NCBI GenBank assembly: GCA_900321915.1
Contig: ONXW01000155.1
Coordinates: 1 to 8,115 of the forward strand
Source: an uncultured Eubacteriales bacterium
Lineage (GTDB): Bacteria > Bacillota > Clostridia > Lachnospirales > Lachnospiraceae
Length of the DNA: 8,115 bases
Direction: 5' to 3'
The position numbers were made by a program, and so were the translations under genes. Below, piece after piece: positions 1 through 5,920 of this stretch. Each line of letters opens with the position of its first letter. The first letter of the stretch is position 1. The notes below the pieces were generated by a model, which had not been told where the DNA came from, searched no databases, and saw nothing but the letters and a program-made list of their open reading frames with translations.

Positions 1-1
1 A

Positions 2-565
2 AGATGTAGATCTCTTGACCTGGATCCTGTATTCCTGGGAATCGACAAGAAATCCAAGAGAGAGTCCAAGAGAGCCAACAGAAAGCTCAGCGAGTATGGC
101 GTGCAGCTGCGCGAGAAGCAGAAAGCTAAGTTTATCTATGGTGTGTTAGAGAAACCGTTCAGAAATTATTATGCAAGAGCTACCAGAATGAGAGGCCAGG
201 TTGGTACCAACCTTATGGTCCTTCTGGAGACAAGACTGGACAACGTCCTGTTCCGCATGGGAATCGGCCGCACAAGAAAAGAGTCCAGACAGATCGTGGA
301 TCACAGACATGTGCTTGTAAACGGCAAGTGCGTGAACATTCCGTCCTACCAGGTTAAGGCCGGCGATGTGATCGAGATTAAGGAAAAGTTCAAATCCGCC
401 CAGAGATATAAGGACATCCTCGAGGTGACCGGCGGCAGAATGGTTCCTGCATGGCTTGAGGTTGATATGGAGAACCTGAAAGGTACCGTAAAGGCCCTGC
501 CGACCAGAGATGAGATCGATGTTCCGGTTGACGAGATGGCTATCGTCGAGCTCTATTCCAAGTAA
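2..565 (+). CDS. rpsD: 30S ribosomal protein S4, 5'-truncated by window edge
   Basis: S4 is a primary 16S rRNA-binding protein that starts assembly of the 30S body and, in many bacteria, represses its own mRNA. The frame is open from base 2 and encodes 187 residues to TAA at 563-565. By comparison with remembered clostridial S4 proteins only about 10 N-terminal residues are missing, so the true start lies just left of the window; the GTG at 101 is an internal Val codon. The N-terminal part reads RCRSLDLDPVFLG and then the conserved block RKLSEYGVQLREKQKAKF. The S4 RNA-binding domain spans about 230-400 (RLDNVLFRMG, then VLVNGKCVNIPSY). The protein ends in the typical PVDEMAIVELYSK. The four-Cys zinc site of C+ S4 proteins is absent, so this is the zinc-free C- form. 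Followed by rpoA, as in the alpha operon. Identity is certain; only the 5' end is uncertain. Confidence 0.97.
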   Translation, partial: RCRSLDLDPVFLGIDKKSKRESKRANRKLSEYGVQLREKQKAKFIYGVLEKPFRNYYARATRMRGQVGTNLMVLLETRLDNVLFRMGIGRTRKESRQIVDHRHVLVNGKCVNIPSYQVKAGDVIEIKEKFKSAQRYKDILEVTGGRMVPAWLEVDMENLKGTVKALPTRDEIDVPVDEMAIVELYSK

Positions 566-578
566 TATGTAAACTGAT

Positions 579-600
579 CAGCATCCGGGAACGGGTGCTG
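579..600 (+). promoter_or_regulatory. Hairpin in the rpsD-rpoA spacer, stem 1
   Basis: CAGCATCC (579-586) pairs with GGGTGCTG (593-600) around a 6-nt loop, giving 8 pairs including one G-U. It starts 13 nt after the rpsD stop. No T-run follows, so it does not look like an efficient intrinsic terminator; attenuation, mRNA processing or stabilisation are possible. The left arm plus the next two bases, CAGCATCCGG, recurs in the rpoA-rplQ spacer at 1724-1733. Fold seen by eye only; function is inferred. Confidence 0.5.
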
Positions 601-634
601 AATAGTTTCGAAATTTGGTTAGAAGCTGAACCGG

Positions 635-703
635 CCCGCGGGACGCGGGAACGATTGGCAATAAACCCTCACAGATTCACGCATGCGGTGCGCGGCGCAC
701 TGC
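635..703 (+). promoter_or_regulatory. Two further GC-rich hairpins in the rpoA leader
   Basis: CCCGCG (635-640) pairs perfectly with CGCGGG (644-649) around a GGA loop. GCGGTGC (685-691) pairs with GCACTGC (697-703), with one G-U, around GCGGC. The second stem ends 14 nt before the rpoA Shine-Dalgarno sequence, leaving the ribosome site accessible. No T-run follows either stem. I see no convincing -35/-10 pair in this 163-nt spacer. Candidate roles are RNA processing, pausing or translational control; none is demonstrated. Confidence 0.4.
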
Positions 704-717
704 GATGTTTTCCCAAA

Positions 718-723
718 AGGAGG
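718..723 (+). promoter_or_regulatory. Shine-Dalgarno site that fixes the rpoA start
   Basis: A perfect AGGAGG lies 5 nt before ATG 729. An in-frame ATG at 705 would add eight residues (MFSQKEGQ), but it precedes this site and the extra residues are not typical of RpoA, so 729 is chosen. Confidence 0.9.
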
Positions 724-728
724 GGCAA

Positions 729-1697
729 ATGTTCGATTTCGAGAAACCGAAGATTGAAATAGCAGAGATCTCAGAAGATAAGAGCTATGGAAAGTTCATC
801 GTAGAACCCCTGGAGAGAGGCTACGGCCTCACCCTCGGCAACTCCCTGAGAAGAATTATGCTTTCTTCTCTTCCGGGCGCTGCCGTAAGCCAGGTCAAGA
901 TTGACGGTGTGCTGCATGAATTCAGTTCCATCCCCGGCGTAAAGGAAGATGTTACTGAGATCATCATGAACATCAAGAGTCTTGCAATCAAGAATAACAG
1001 TGCAGATGAAGAGCCGAAGAGCGCCTATATTGATTTCCAGGGCGAGGGTGTCATCACTGCGGCTGATATCCATATAGCTTCCAACGATGATATAGAGATC
1101 ATGAATCCGGAGCAGGTCATCGCCACACTGAGCGGCGGCCCTGACTGCCGGCTCTACATGGAGCTTACCATTACCAACGGGCGCGGCTATGTCGGTGCGG
1201 ACCGGAACAAGCGCGACGACCTTCCCATCGGGGTGATCGCCGTGGATTCCATCTATACACCGGTGGAGCGCGTCAACATGAACGTGGAGAATACCCGTGT
1301 GGGCCAGATGACAGACTATGACAAGCTGACCCTGGAGGTATTTACCAATGGGACACTGGCCCCCGATGAGGCGCTGAGCCTCGCGGCCAAGGTTCTCAGC
1401 GAGCACCTGAACCTGTTCATCAACCTTTCCGACAGCGCTAAGGTTGTGGAAGTCATGGCGGAGAAGAACGACAGCGACACAGACAAGGCTCTGGAGATGA
1501 ATATCGACGAGCTGGAACTGTCCGTACGTTCCTACAACTGCCTGAAGAGGGCAGGAATCAATACCGTAGAGGAACTCTGCGACAGGACCCCGGAGGATAT
1601 GATGAAAGTCAGAAACCTCGGACGGAAGTCCCTGGAGGAAGTCCTCACGAAGCTGAAGGAGCTGAACCTTTCCCTCAAGCCGAGCGAAGAGGTTTAA
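729..1697 (+). CDS. rpoA: DNA-directed RNA polymerase subunit alpha
   Basis: Alpha forms the dimer that scaffolds assembly of RNA polymerase, and its C-terminal domain contacts UP-element DNA and activators. The 322-residue product has the usual family length. The N-terminal assembly domain occupies about residues 1-235, with the signature region [21 protein letters not shown] at 30-50 and the conserved [19 protein letters not shown] block at 165-183. An acidic linker at about 243-257 leads to the C-terminal domain at about 258-320, with [15 protein letters not shown] and [12 protein letters not shown]. Arg267 matches the DNA-binding Arg265 of E. coli alpha, and Lys300 matches Lys298. The start at 729 rests on a perfect Shine-Dalgarno 5 nt upstream and on the typical [11 protein letters not shown]-terminus. 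It lies between rpsD and rplQ, as in the alpha operon, and is likely transcribed from an upstream ribosomal promoter outside the window. Nothing is broken or unusual in the protein. Confidence 0.98.
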   Translation: MFDFEKPKIEIAEISEDKSYGKFIVEPLERGYGLTLGNSLRRIMLSSLPGAAVSQVKIDGVLHEFSSIPGVKEDVTEIIMNIKSLAIKNNSADEEPKSAYIDFQGEGVITAADIHIASNDDIEIMNPEQVIATLSGGPDCRLYMELTITNGRGYVGADRNKRDDLPIGVIAVDSIYTPVERVNMNVENTRVGQMTDYDKLTLEVFTNGTLAPDEALSLAAKVLSEHLNLFINLSDSAKVVEVMAEKNDSDTDKALEMNIDELELSVRSYNCLKRAGINTVEELCDRTPEDMMKVRNLGRKSLEEVLTKLKELNLSLKPSEEV

Positions 1698-1724
1698 GCA
1701 TCCCGCATAATCCAATGGATCAAC

Positions 1725-1765
1725 AGCATCCGGCCAGTAAGCCCGTAAGTGCGTGACCGGGTGTT
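1725..1765 (+). promoter_or_regulatory. Hairpin in the rpoA-rplQ spacer sharing an arm with the rpsD-rpoA spacer
   Basis: AGCATCCGG (1725-1733) can pair with CCGGGTGTT (1757-1765), giving nine pairs with two G-U, around a 23-nt internal stretch. The right arm ends 4 nt before the rplQ Shine-Dalgarno sequence (1770-1776). The left arm belongs to a 10-base match, CAGCATCCGG, with 579-588. No T-run follows, so this is not a classic terminator. Pairing was checked by hand; competing folds were not computed. Confidence 0.4.
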
Positions 1766-1786
1766 CCACAAGGAGGAAGAATTATC

Positions 1787-2323
1787 ATGGCAAATTACAG
1801 AAAGCTTGGAAGAACATCCAGCCAGAGAAAGGCAATGCTCAGAGGTCTGGTAACCGCTCTTCTGAACAACGGCAAAGTAAAAACCACTGAGATGAGAGCA
1901 AAGGAAGCGAGAAAGATCGCAGAAGGCCTGATTGCTCTTGCAGTGAGAGAAAAGGACAACTTTGAGACTGTTACCGTTACCGCGAAGGTTCCGAAGAAGG
2001 ACGCTGAGGGTAAGAGGGTAAAGGAAGTCAAGGACGGCAAGAAGGTCACCGTGTACGAAGAGGTACAGAAGGAGATCAAGAAGGACAAGCCCTCCAGACT
2101 GCATGCGAGAAGACAGATGCTCAAGGTTCTTTACGATGTCACCGAGGTTCCGGCAGAGGGAACCGGCAGAAAGAAGAACACCAAGAAGGTTGATCTTCCG
2201 GCAAAGCTGTTCGACGAGATCGCTCCGAAGTATGCCAGCCGTAACGGCGGATACACCAGAATCGTCAAGATCGGCCAGCGTAAGGGCGACGCAGCAATGG
2301 AAGTGCTGTTAGAGCTTGTATAA
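1787..2323 (+). CDS. rplQ: 50S ribosomal protein L17, enlarged form
   Basis: L17 is a structural protein of the large subunit located near the tunnel exit. The product is 178 residues, against roughly 115-130 in E. coli and B. subtilis. The conserved core is clear: [16 protein letters not shown] at 4-19, the [20 protein letters not shown] region at 33-52, and the C-terminal [20 protein letters not shown] block followed by KIGQRKGDA. The extra length is a Lys/Glu-rich insertion at about residues 56-101 and a short basic one at about 118-134 ([10 protein letters not shown]). I recall similar long L17 proteins in Lachnospiraceae, so this looks like a lineage trait and not a fusion. The start is ATG 1787, with AAGGAGG at 1770-1776 and a 10-nt spacer. 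The gene ends the ribosomal operon and a strong terminator follows 25 nt after its stop. Confidence 0.96.
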   Translation: MANYRKLGRTSSQRKAMLRGLVTALLNNGKVKTTEMRAKEARKIAEGLIALAVREKDNFETVTVTAKVPKKDAEGKRVKEVKDGKKVTVYEEVQKEIKKDKPSRLHARRQMLKVLYDVTEVPAEGTGRKKNTKKVDLPAKLFDEIAPKYASRNGGYTRIVKIGQRKGDAAMEVLLELV

Positions 2324-2348
2324 TACTCGACACTGAAGAAACACAAAG

Positions 2349-2383
2349 AATCGGGAAAAAGCTTGCTTTTTCCCGATTTTTTT
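2349..2383 (+). terminator. Strong rho-independent terminator after rplQ
   Basis: AATCGGGAAAAAG (2349-2361) pairs perfectly with CTTTTTCCCGATT (2366-2378) around a CTTG tetraloop. Seven T residues follow the C-G core at 2377-2383. This is a textbook intrinsic terminator and marks the end of the ribosomal protein/alpha operon. The next gene starts 75 nt after the T-run and so probably needs its own promoter or read-through. Confidence 0.95.
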
Positions 2384-2419
2384 CGAATGGGGGAAATGTT
2401 CCGGACAGCACGTGGCGCG

Positions 2420-2441
2420 CAAGACACGCGGGCGTGTCTTG
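2420..2441 (+). promoter_or_regulatory. Perfect inverted repeat just upstream of the NSS transporter gene
   Basis: CAAGACACG (2420-2428) and CGTGTCTTG (2433-2441) are exact reverse complements separated by CGGG. The repeat ends 16 nt before ATG 2458. As RNA it would form a 9-bp hairpin next to the weak ribosome site GGGGG (2449-2453). As DNA it could be a dimeric repressor operator. No T-run follows, so it is not a standard terminator. I found no clear -35/-10 pair in 2384-2457. Structure is seen directly; function is inferred. Confidence 0.55.
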
Positions 2442-2457
2442 AATACATGGGGGTCTT

Positions 2458-3858
2458 ATGAAAAAAGAGCACGGAAAAAACGGTTTTACGGGCCAGATCG
2501 GTTTTGTCATGGCGGCTGCCGGCAGCGCGGTGGGTGTCGGAAACCTGTGGAGGTTTCCCTATCTGGCGGCGAAAGACGGCGGAGGACTGTTCATACTCAT
2601 TTACCTGATACTTGCATTTACCTTCGGCTTCACGCTCCTGACTTCGGATATTGCCGTCGGGAGGAGGACCGGAAAAAACTCCATCAATGCATACGGGGAG
2701 ATGAAGCCCGGGTGGTCGTTCCTGGGGATTCTCACCTTCTTTGTGCCGGTGCTTATCATGACATACTATGCTGTTATCGGCGGGTGGATCACCAGATATG
2801 TCGCGGTATATCTGGCCGGGGAAGGGGAAGCCGCCGCTGCGGACAGCTTTTTTACTGCGTTTATTACCTCCCCGCTGCAGGCAGCCGCATATGCCGTCTT
2901 CTTCATGCTTGCCACGGCATGGATTGTGTTCAGGGGTGTGGAAAAGGGAATTGAAAAATGTTCCCGCATGCTGATGCCCGTGATGCTTGTGATGATCATC
3001 GCCATCGCGGTTTTCTCCATGACCCTTCACCATACGGACAGCGCGGGGGTGACGCGCACCGGCCTTCAGGGGCTTGCCCTGTACCTGACCCCGGATTTCA
3101 GGGGGCTGACCCTGCGGCGCCTGCTGCAGATCCTTCTGGACGCGATGAGCCAGATTTTCTTTTCCCTCAGCGTTTCCATGGGCATCATGATTACCTACGG
3201 CTCCTACGTCAGGAAGGATGTGGACATCAACGCCTCCGTGCACCAGATTGAAATCTTTGATTCCGGCGTCGCGCTGCTGGCAGGCATGATGATAATCCCG
3301 GCCATCTTTGTATTTGACGGCGTGGAGGGAATGAAGGCGGGTCCGAGCCTGATGTTTGTCTCTCTGCCGAAGGTTTTCTGGGCCATGCCCGGGCTGGGGC
3401 GTATCGCAGGCCTTGCCTTCTTCGTGATGGCGGCTTTCGCGGCCCTCACAAGCTGTGTCTCCGTGCTGGAAACCATCACCGCCAACTGCATGGAACTGTT
3501 CCATACCGGGAGAAAGAAGACGACTGTCTTCCTGGCGGCCGCCTACACGGCCATTTCTGTTGTCGTAGCCCTGGGATACAGCCGGTTCTATGTGGAGATT
3601 CCCCTGCCCAACGGAAGCATCGGCCAGATTCTGGACCTGATGGATTACATCAGCAACAGCTTTATGATGCCGTTTATCTCCATGCTGTCCGCGATCCTTA
3701 TCGGGTGGATAGTGGGCCCGGCGTGGATAACGGAGGAAGTGGAGCGCGGCGGGAGGACGTTCAGGCTGAGGAAAATGTACTCGGTTATGATACGGTATAT
3801 TGTGCCGGTTGTCATGTTCGTTCTCTTCCTGGAATCCACGGGACTGCTTAATCTGTAG
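2458..3858 (+). CDS. Sodium-dependent NSS (SLC6/LeuT-type) family transporter
   Basis: This is a predicted sodium-coupled importer of an amino acid or related small amine, located in the cytoplasmic membrane. The NSS signature GSAVGVGNLWRFPY lies at residues 22-35 in the unwound part of TM1 and includes Arg32, the counterpart of LeuT Arg30. Further hallmarks are GGG at 41-43, the YYAVIGGW motif in TM3 (103-110), SQIFFSLS in TM6 (231-238) and a TSxxS motif in TM8 (331-335), whose Thr331/Ser332 match sodium-2 ligands. Asp268 in TM7 sits where chloride-independent bacterial members carry an acidic residue (Glu290 in LeuT). By hydropathy read by eye I count about 11 membrane segments, the last at about 445-462. 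The 466-residue length fits the 11-TM bacterial branch typified by MhsT and Tyt1. The ribosome site is weak (GGGGG, 4 nt from ATG). The gene stands between the rplQ terminator and the glgA promoter and so is probably monocistronic. The substrate cannot be told from sequence alone; tryptophan, tyrosine or branched-chain amino acids are candidates. Confidence 0.92.
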   Translation: MKKEHGKNGFTGQIGFVMAAAGSAVGVGNLWRFPYLAAKDGGGLFILIYLILAFTFGFTLLTSDIAVGRRTGKNSINAYGEMKPGWSFLGILTFFVPVLIMTYYAVIGGWITRYVAVYLAGEGEAAAADSFFTAFITSPLQAAAYAVFFMLATAWIVFRGVEKGIEKCSRMLMPVMLVMIIAIAVFSMTLHHTDSAGVTRTGLQGLALYLTPDFRGLTLRRLLQILLDAMSQIFFSLSVSMGIMITYGSYVRKDVDINASVHQIEIFDSGVALLAGMMIIPAIFVFDGVEGMKAGPSLMFVSLPKVFWAMPGLGRIAGLAFFVMAAFAALTSCVSVLETITANCMELFHTGRKKTTVFLAAAYTAISVVVALGYSRFYVEIPLPNGSIGQILDLMDYISNSFMMPFISMLSAILIGWIVGPAWITEEVERGGRTFRLRKMYSVMIRYIVPVVMFVLFLESTGLLNL

Positions 3859-3872
3859 CTTCTGTTTTCTTG

Positions 3873-3901
3873 TTGCACGCCATCGAGGAATGGGATAGAA
3901 T
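3873..3901 (+). promoter_or_regulatory. Predicted sigma-A-type promoter for glgA
   Basis: TTGCAC (3873-3878, four of six match TTGACA) and TAGAAT (3896-3901, five of six match TATAAT) are separated by exactly 17 nt. Transcription would start near 3908, giving a leader of about 60 nt before the GGAGG ribosome site at 3959-3963. The promoter lies just after the NSS transporter stop, so glgA and its followers probably form a separate transcription unit. Predicted from sequence only. Confidence 0.6.
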
Positions 3902-3969
3902 AGAAAGTAGGACAGTGTTGCTTTTCAGTTGTTTCAGATGGTTGCTGCAGGGAATTTCGGAGGTAAGCT

Positions 3970-5415
3970 ATGAAGAATATATTATTTGTGGCGTCAGAGG
4001 CGGTTCCTTTTATCAAGACGGGAGGACTGGCAGATGTTGTGGGAGCCCTTCCCAAGTGCTTCGATAAGGAGTATTTTGATGTGAGGGTGATGATCCCGAA
4101 GTACCTCTGCATCAATGAAAAATTCCGCAACGAGATGGAGTATGTCAATCATTTCTACATGGATTACCTGGGACAGAACCGCTATGTCGGTATCCTGCAG
4201 TATGTCTATGACGGTGTGACCTACTATTTCATCGACAACGAGAGTTATTTCTGGGGAAGCAAGCCTTACGGCGACTGGTTCTATGACCTTGAGAAGTTTT
4301 CCTTCTTCTGCAAGGCTGCGCTTTCCGCACTTCCGGTGATCGGATTTAAGCCTGACATCATTCACTGCCATGACTGGCAGACGGGACTGATTCCGGTGCA
4401 TCTGAAGGATAAGTTCCACGGCGGCGATTTCTTCCGGGATATCAAGACCGTCATGACTATTCACAACATGAAGTTCCAGGGCGTCTGGGATCTGAAGACC
4501 ATCCAGAGATTCTCCGAGCTGCCGGACTACTATTTCACCCCGGACAAGCTGGAGGCGTACAAGGACGGAAACCTGCTGAAGGGCGGCCTGGTCTATGCCG
4601 ATGCCATCACCACGGTCAGCGACACTTACGCGGATGAGATCAAGATGCCGTTCTACGGCGAGGGCCTGGACGGACTGATGCGCGCCCGCGCCAACAGCCT
4701 GCGGGGCATCCTGAACGGCATTGACTATGACGAGTACAATCCGGAAACGGACCAGCTGATTGCCAAGAATTACAGCAGGAAGAACTTCCGCCGCGAGAAG
4801 GCCAAGAATAAGCTTGCCCTCCAGGAGCGCCTGGGACTGCCCCAGGACGATAAGAAGTTCATGATCGGTATCGTGTCAAGGCTGACCGACCAGAAGGGCT
4901 TAGACCTGATTCAGTGTGTCCTGGACGATATCTGCTCCGATTCCGTGCAGCTGGTGGTGCTCGGTACGGGCGACGACAAATATGAAAACATGTTCCGCCA
5001 CTATGACTGGAAGTACAATGACCGGGTGCGCGCGAACATCTATTATTCCGATGAGCTGGCACACCAGATTTATGCGGGAAGCGACGCTTTCCTCATGCCC
5101 TCGCTCTTCGAGCCCTGCGGCCTCGGGCAGCTGATTGCCCTCCGCTACGGTTCTCTCCCGATTGTCCGCGAGACCGGCGGCCTCCGGGATACCGTATGGC
5201 CGTACAACGAGTATGAGAACACGGGAACAGGATTCTCCTTTGCCAATTATAATGCCCATGAGATGCTTGCCTGCATCCGCTATGCGGAGCATGTGTATTA
5301 TGACTGCAAGAGGGACTGGAACGGTATCGTAGACAGGGCTATGGGCGCGGACTTCTCATGGAACGCTTCCGCCAGGAAGTATCAGGAGATGTATGACTGG
5401 CTTCTCGGATATTGA
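3970..5415 (+). CDS. glgA: Glycogen synthase (ADP-glucose 1,4-alpha-glucosyltransferase, GT5)
   Basis: GlgA transfers glucose from ADP-glucose to the non-reducing end of an alpha-1,4-glucan during cytoplasmic glycogen synthesis. The 481-residue product matches the usual GT5 length of about 475-490. The N-terminal domain opens with the ADP-glucose binding motif KTGGLADVVGALP at 16-28 (Lys16, equal to E. coli Lys15). It continues with HCHDWQTG at 132-139, TIHNMKFQG at 163-171 and TVSDTYADEI at 215-224. The second Rossmann domain begins near 295 and carries SRLTDQKG at 303-310 (Arg304 and Lys309, binding-site counterparts of Arg300 and Lys305). It also has PSLFEPCGL at 377-385, with Glu381 equal to catalytic Glu377, and RETGGLRDTV at 400-409. 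All key residues are present, so it should be active. The start ATG has GGAGG at 6-nt spacing. No other glg gene is seen in the window. A promoter precedes it, and the next gene begins within 30 nt of its stop. Confidence 0.96.
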   Translation: MKNILFVASEAVPFIKTGGLADVVGALPKCFDKEYFDVRVMIPKYLCINEKFRNEMEYVNHFYMDYLGQNRYVGILQYVYDGVTYYFIDNESYFWGSKPYGDWFYDLEKFSFFCKAALSALPVIGFKPDIIHCHDWQTGLIPVHLKDKFHGGDFFRDIKTVMTIHNMKFQGVWDLKTIQRFSELPDYYFTPDKLEAYKDGNLLKGGLVYADAITTVSDTYADEIKMPFYGEGLDGLMRARANSLRGILNGIDYDEYNPETDQLIAKNYSRKNFRREKAKNKLALQERLGLPQDDKKFMIGIVSRLTDQKGLDLIQCVLDDICSDSVQLVVLGTGDDKYENMFRHYDWKYNDRVRANIYYSDELAHQIYAGSDAFLMPSLFEPCGLGQLIALRYGSLPIVRETGGLRDTVWPYNEYENTGTGFSFANYNAHEMLACIRYAEHVYYDCKRDWNGIVDRAMGADFSWNASARKYQEMYDWLLGY

Positions 5416-5430
5416 CAGCCGGTGTAAAGA

Positions 5431-5436
5431 AGGAGG
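5431..5436 (+). promoter_or_regulatory. Shine-Dalgarno site supporting a TTG start
   Basis: AGGAGG lies 5 nt before TTG 5442. The in-frame TTG at 5412, overlapping the glgA stop, has no good ribosome site. The in-frame ATG at 5466 has only CGGAG ending 2 nt before it, which is too close. The TTG at 5442 is therefore preferred. Confidence 0.65.
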
Positions 5437-5441
5437 ACCCT

Positions 5442-5909
5442 TTGGGTGCGATAGTCAGCGGAGTTATGCAGAACCAGGCGCTGGTCAGCGGCGCGCTCGG
5501 GTGGTTTGTCGCCCAGGCGCTTAAGACGCTGATCGACCTGTTCCTGAATCACTCCTTTAATGCAGAGAGAATGTGGGGCTCGGGAGGAATGCCGAGCTCC
5601 CATTCTGCTACCGTCTGTGCGCTGACGGTGGCGTCGCTGCTGAAATACGGCGTACAGAGTTTTGAATTTGCCATCAGCTTCCTTTTCGGAATCGTGGTCA
5701 TGCATGACGCGATGGGCGTCCGCCGGGAGACGGGGAAACAGGCGCAGGTGCTGAATAAGCTGCTGTTTGAAGATTTCCTGAACCTGGACGGGGAGATCCT
5801 CACGAAGAAGCTGAAGGAATATGTGGGGCATACCCCCCTGCAGGTTGGCTGCGGCGCGGTGCTTGGAGTGATAGTTGCACTTGTGGTCAATTCGATGTAT
5901 ATTCCGTAG
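5442..5909 (+). CDS. Divergent PAP2 family membrane protein (DUF212, YuiD-like)
   Basis: This is a small integral membrane protein of the family named divergent PAP2 for its distant resemblance to phosphatidic acid phosphatases. No substrate is established for it here. Starting at TTG 5442 it has 155 residues, the usual family length. A first membrane segment at about 12-35 leads to GGMPSSHSA at 48-56, the most conserved family motif, whose PSSH resembles PAP2 phosphatase motif 2. A hydrophobic segment at about 72-88 runs into HDAMGVRRETGKQAQVLN at 88-105, and GHTPLQVGCGAVLG at 129-142 begins the last membrane segment. The gene begins 26 nt after the glgA stop with a strong ribosome site, so it is likely cotranscribed with glgA. 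ATG 5466 (147 residues) is the alternative start; homologues often begin near the corresponding NQALV segment. Family assignment is firm, the biochemical role is unknown. Confidence 0.88.
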   Translation: MGAIVSGVMQNQALVSGALGWFVAQALKTLIDLFLNHSFNAERMWGSGGMPSSHSATVCALTVASLLKYGVQSFEFAISFLFGIVVMHDAMGVRRETGKQAQVLNKLLFEDFLNLDGEILTKKLKEYVGHTPLQVGCGAVLGVIVALVVNSMYIP

Positions 5910-5920
5910 TGAGATATAAC

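Noticed and set aside
771..1769. 332-codon open frame on the - strand across rpoA
   Set aside because: It lies fully opposite a certain rpoA gene, its translation shows no recognisable domain, and long antisense frames are expected from codon bias in GC-rich genes.
2319..2324. Perfect TATAAT at the rplQ stop codon
   Set aside because: No -35-like sequence lies 16-18 nt upstream, and it sits before the strong terminator at 2349-2383. It arises from the Val-stop codons.
2402..2457. Inverted repeat before the NSS gene as a second terminator or riboswitch
   Set aside because: No T-run follows the stem, the stretch is too short for a known riboswitch aptamer, and I see no conserved riboswitch core.
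2412..2954. 180-codon + strand frame overlapping the start of the NSS gene
   Set aside because: The NSS frame carries family motifs from its first 35 residues, while this frame gives a Cys/Arg-rich product with no domain and no good ribosome site.
2131..3504. 457-codon open frame on the - strand across rplQ and the NSS gene
   Set aside because: The translation is His/Gly/Arg-rich and low in character, spans a terminator and overlaps two well-supported genes. It is an antisense shadow.
3859..3969. Terminator for the NSS gene in the spacer before glgA
   Set aside because: There is a T-rich patch soon after the stop (3861-3874) but no stable stem ahead of it. Any terminator must be weak or factor-dependent.
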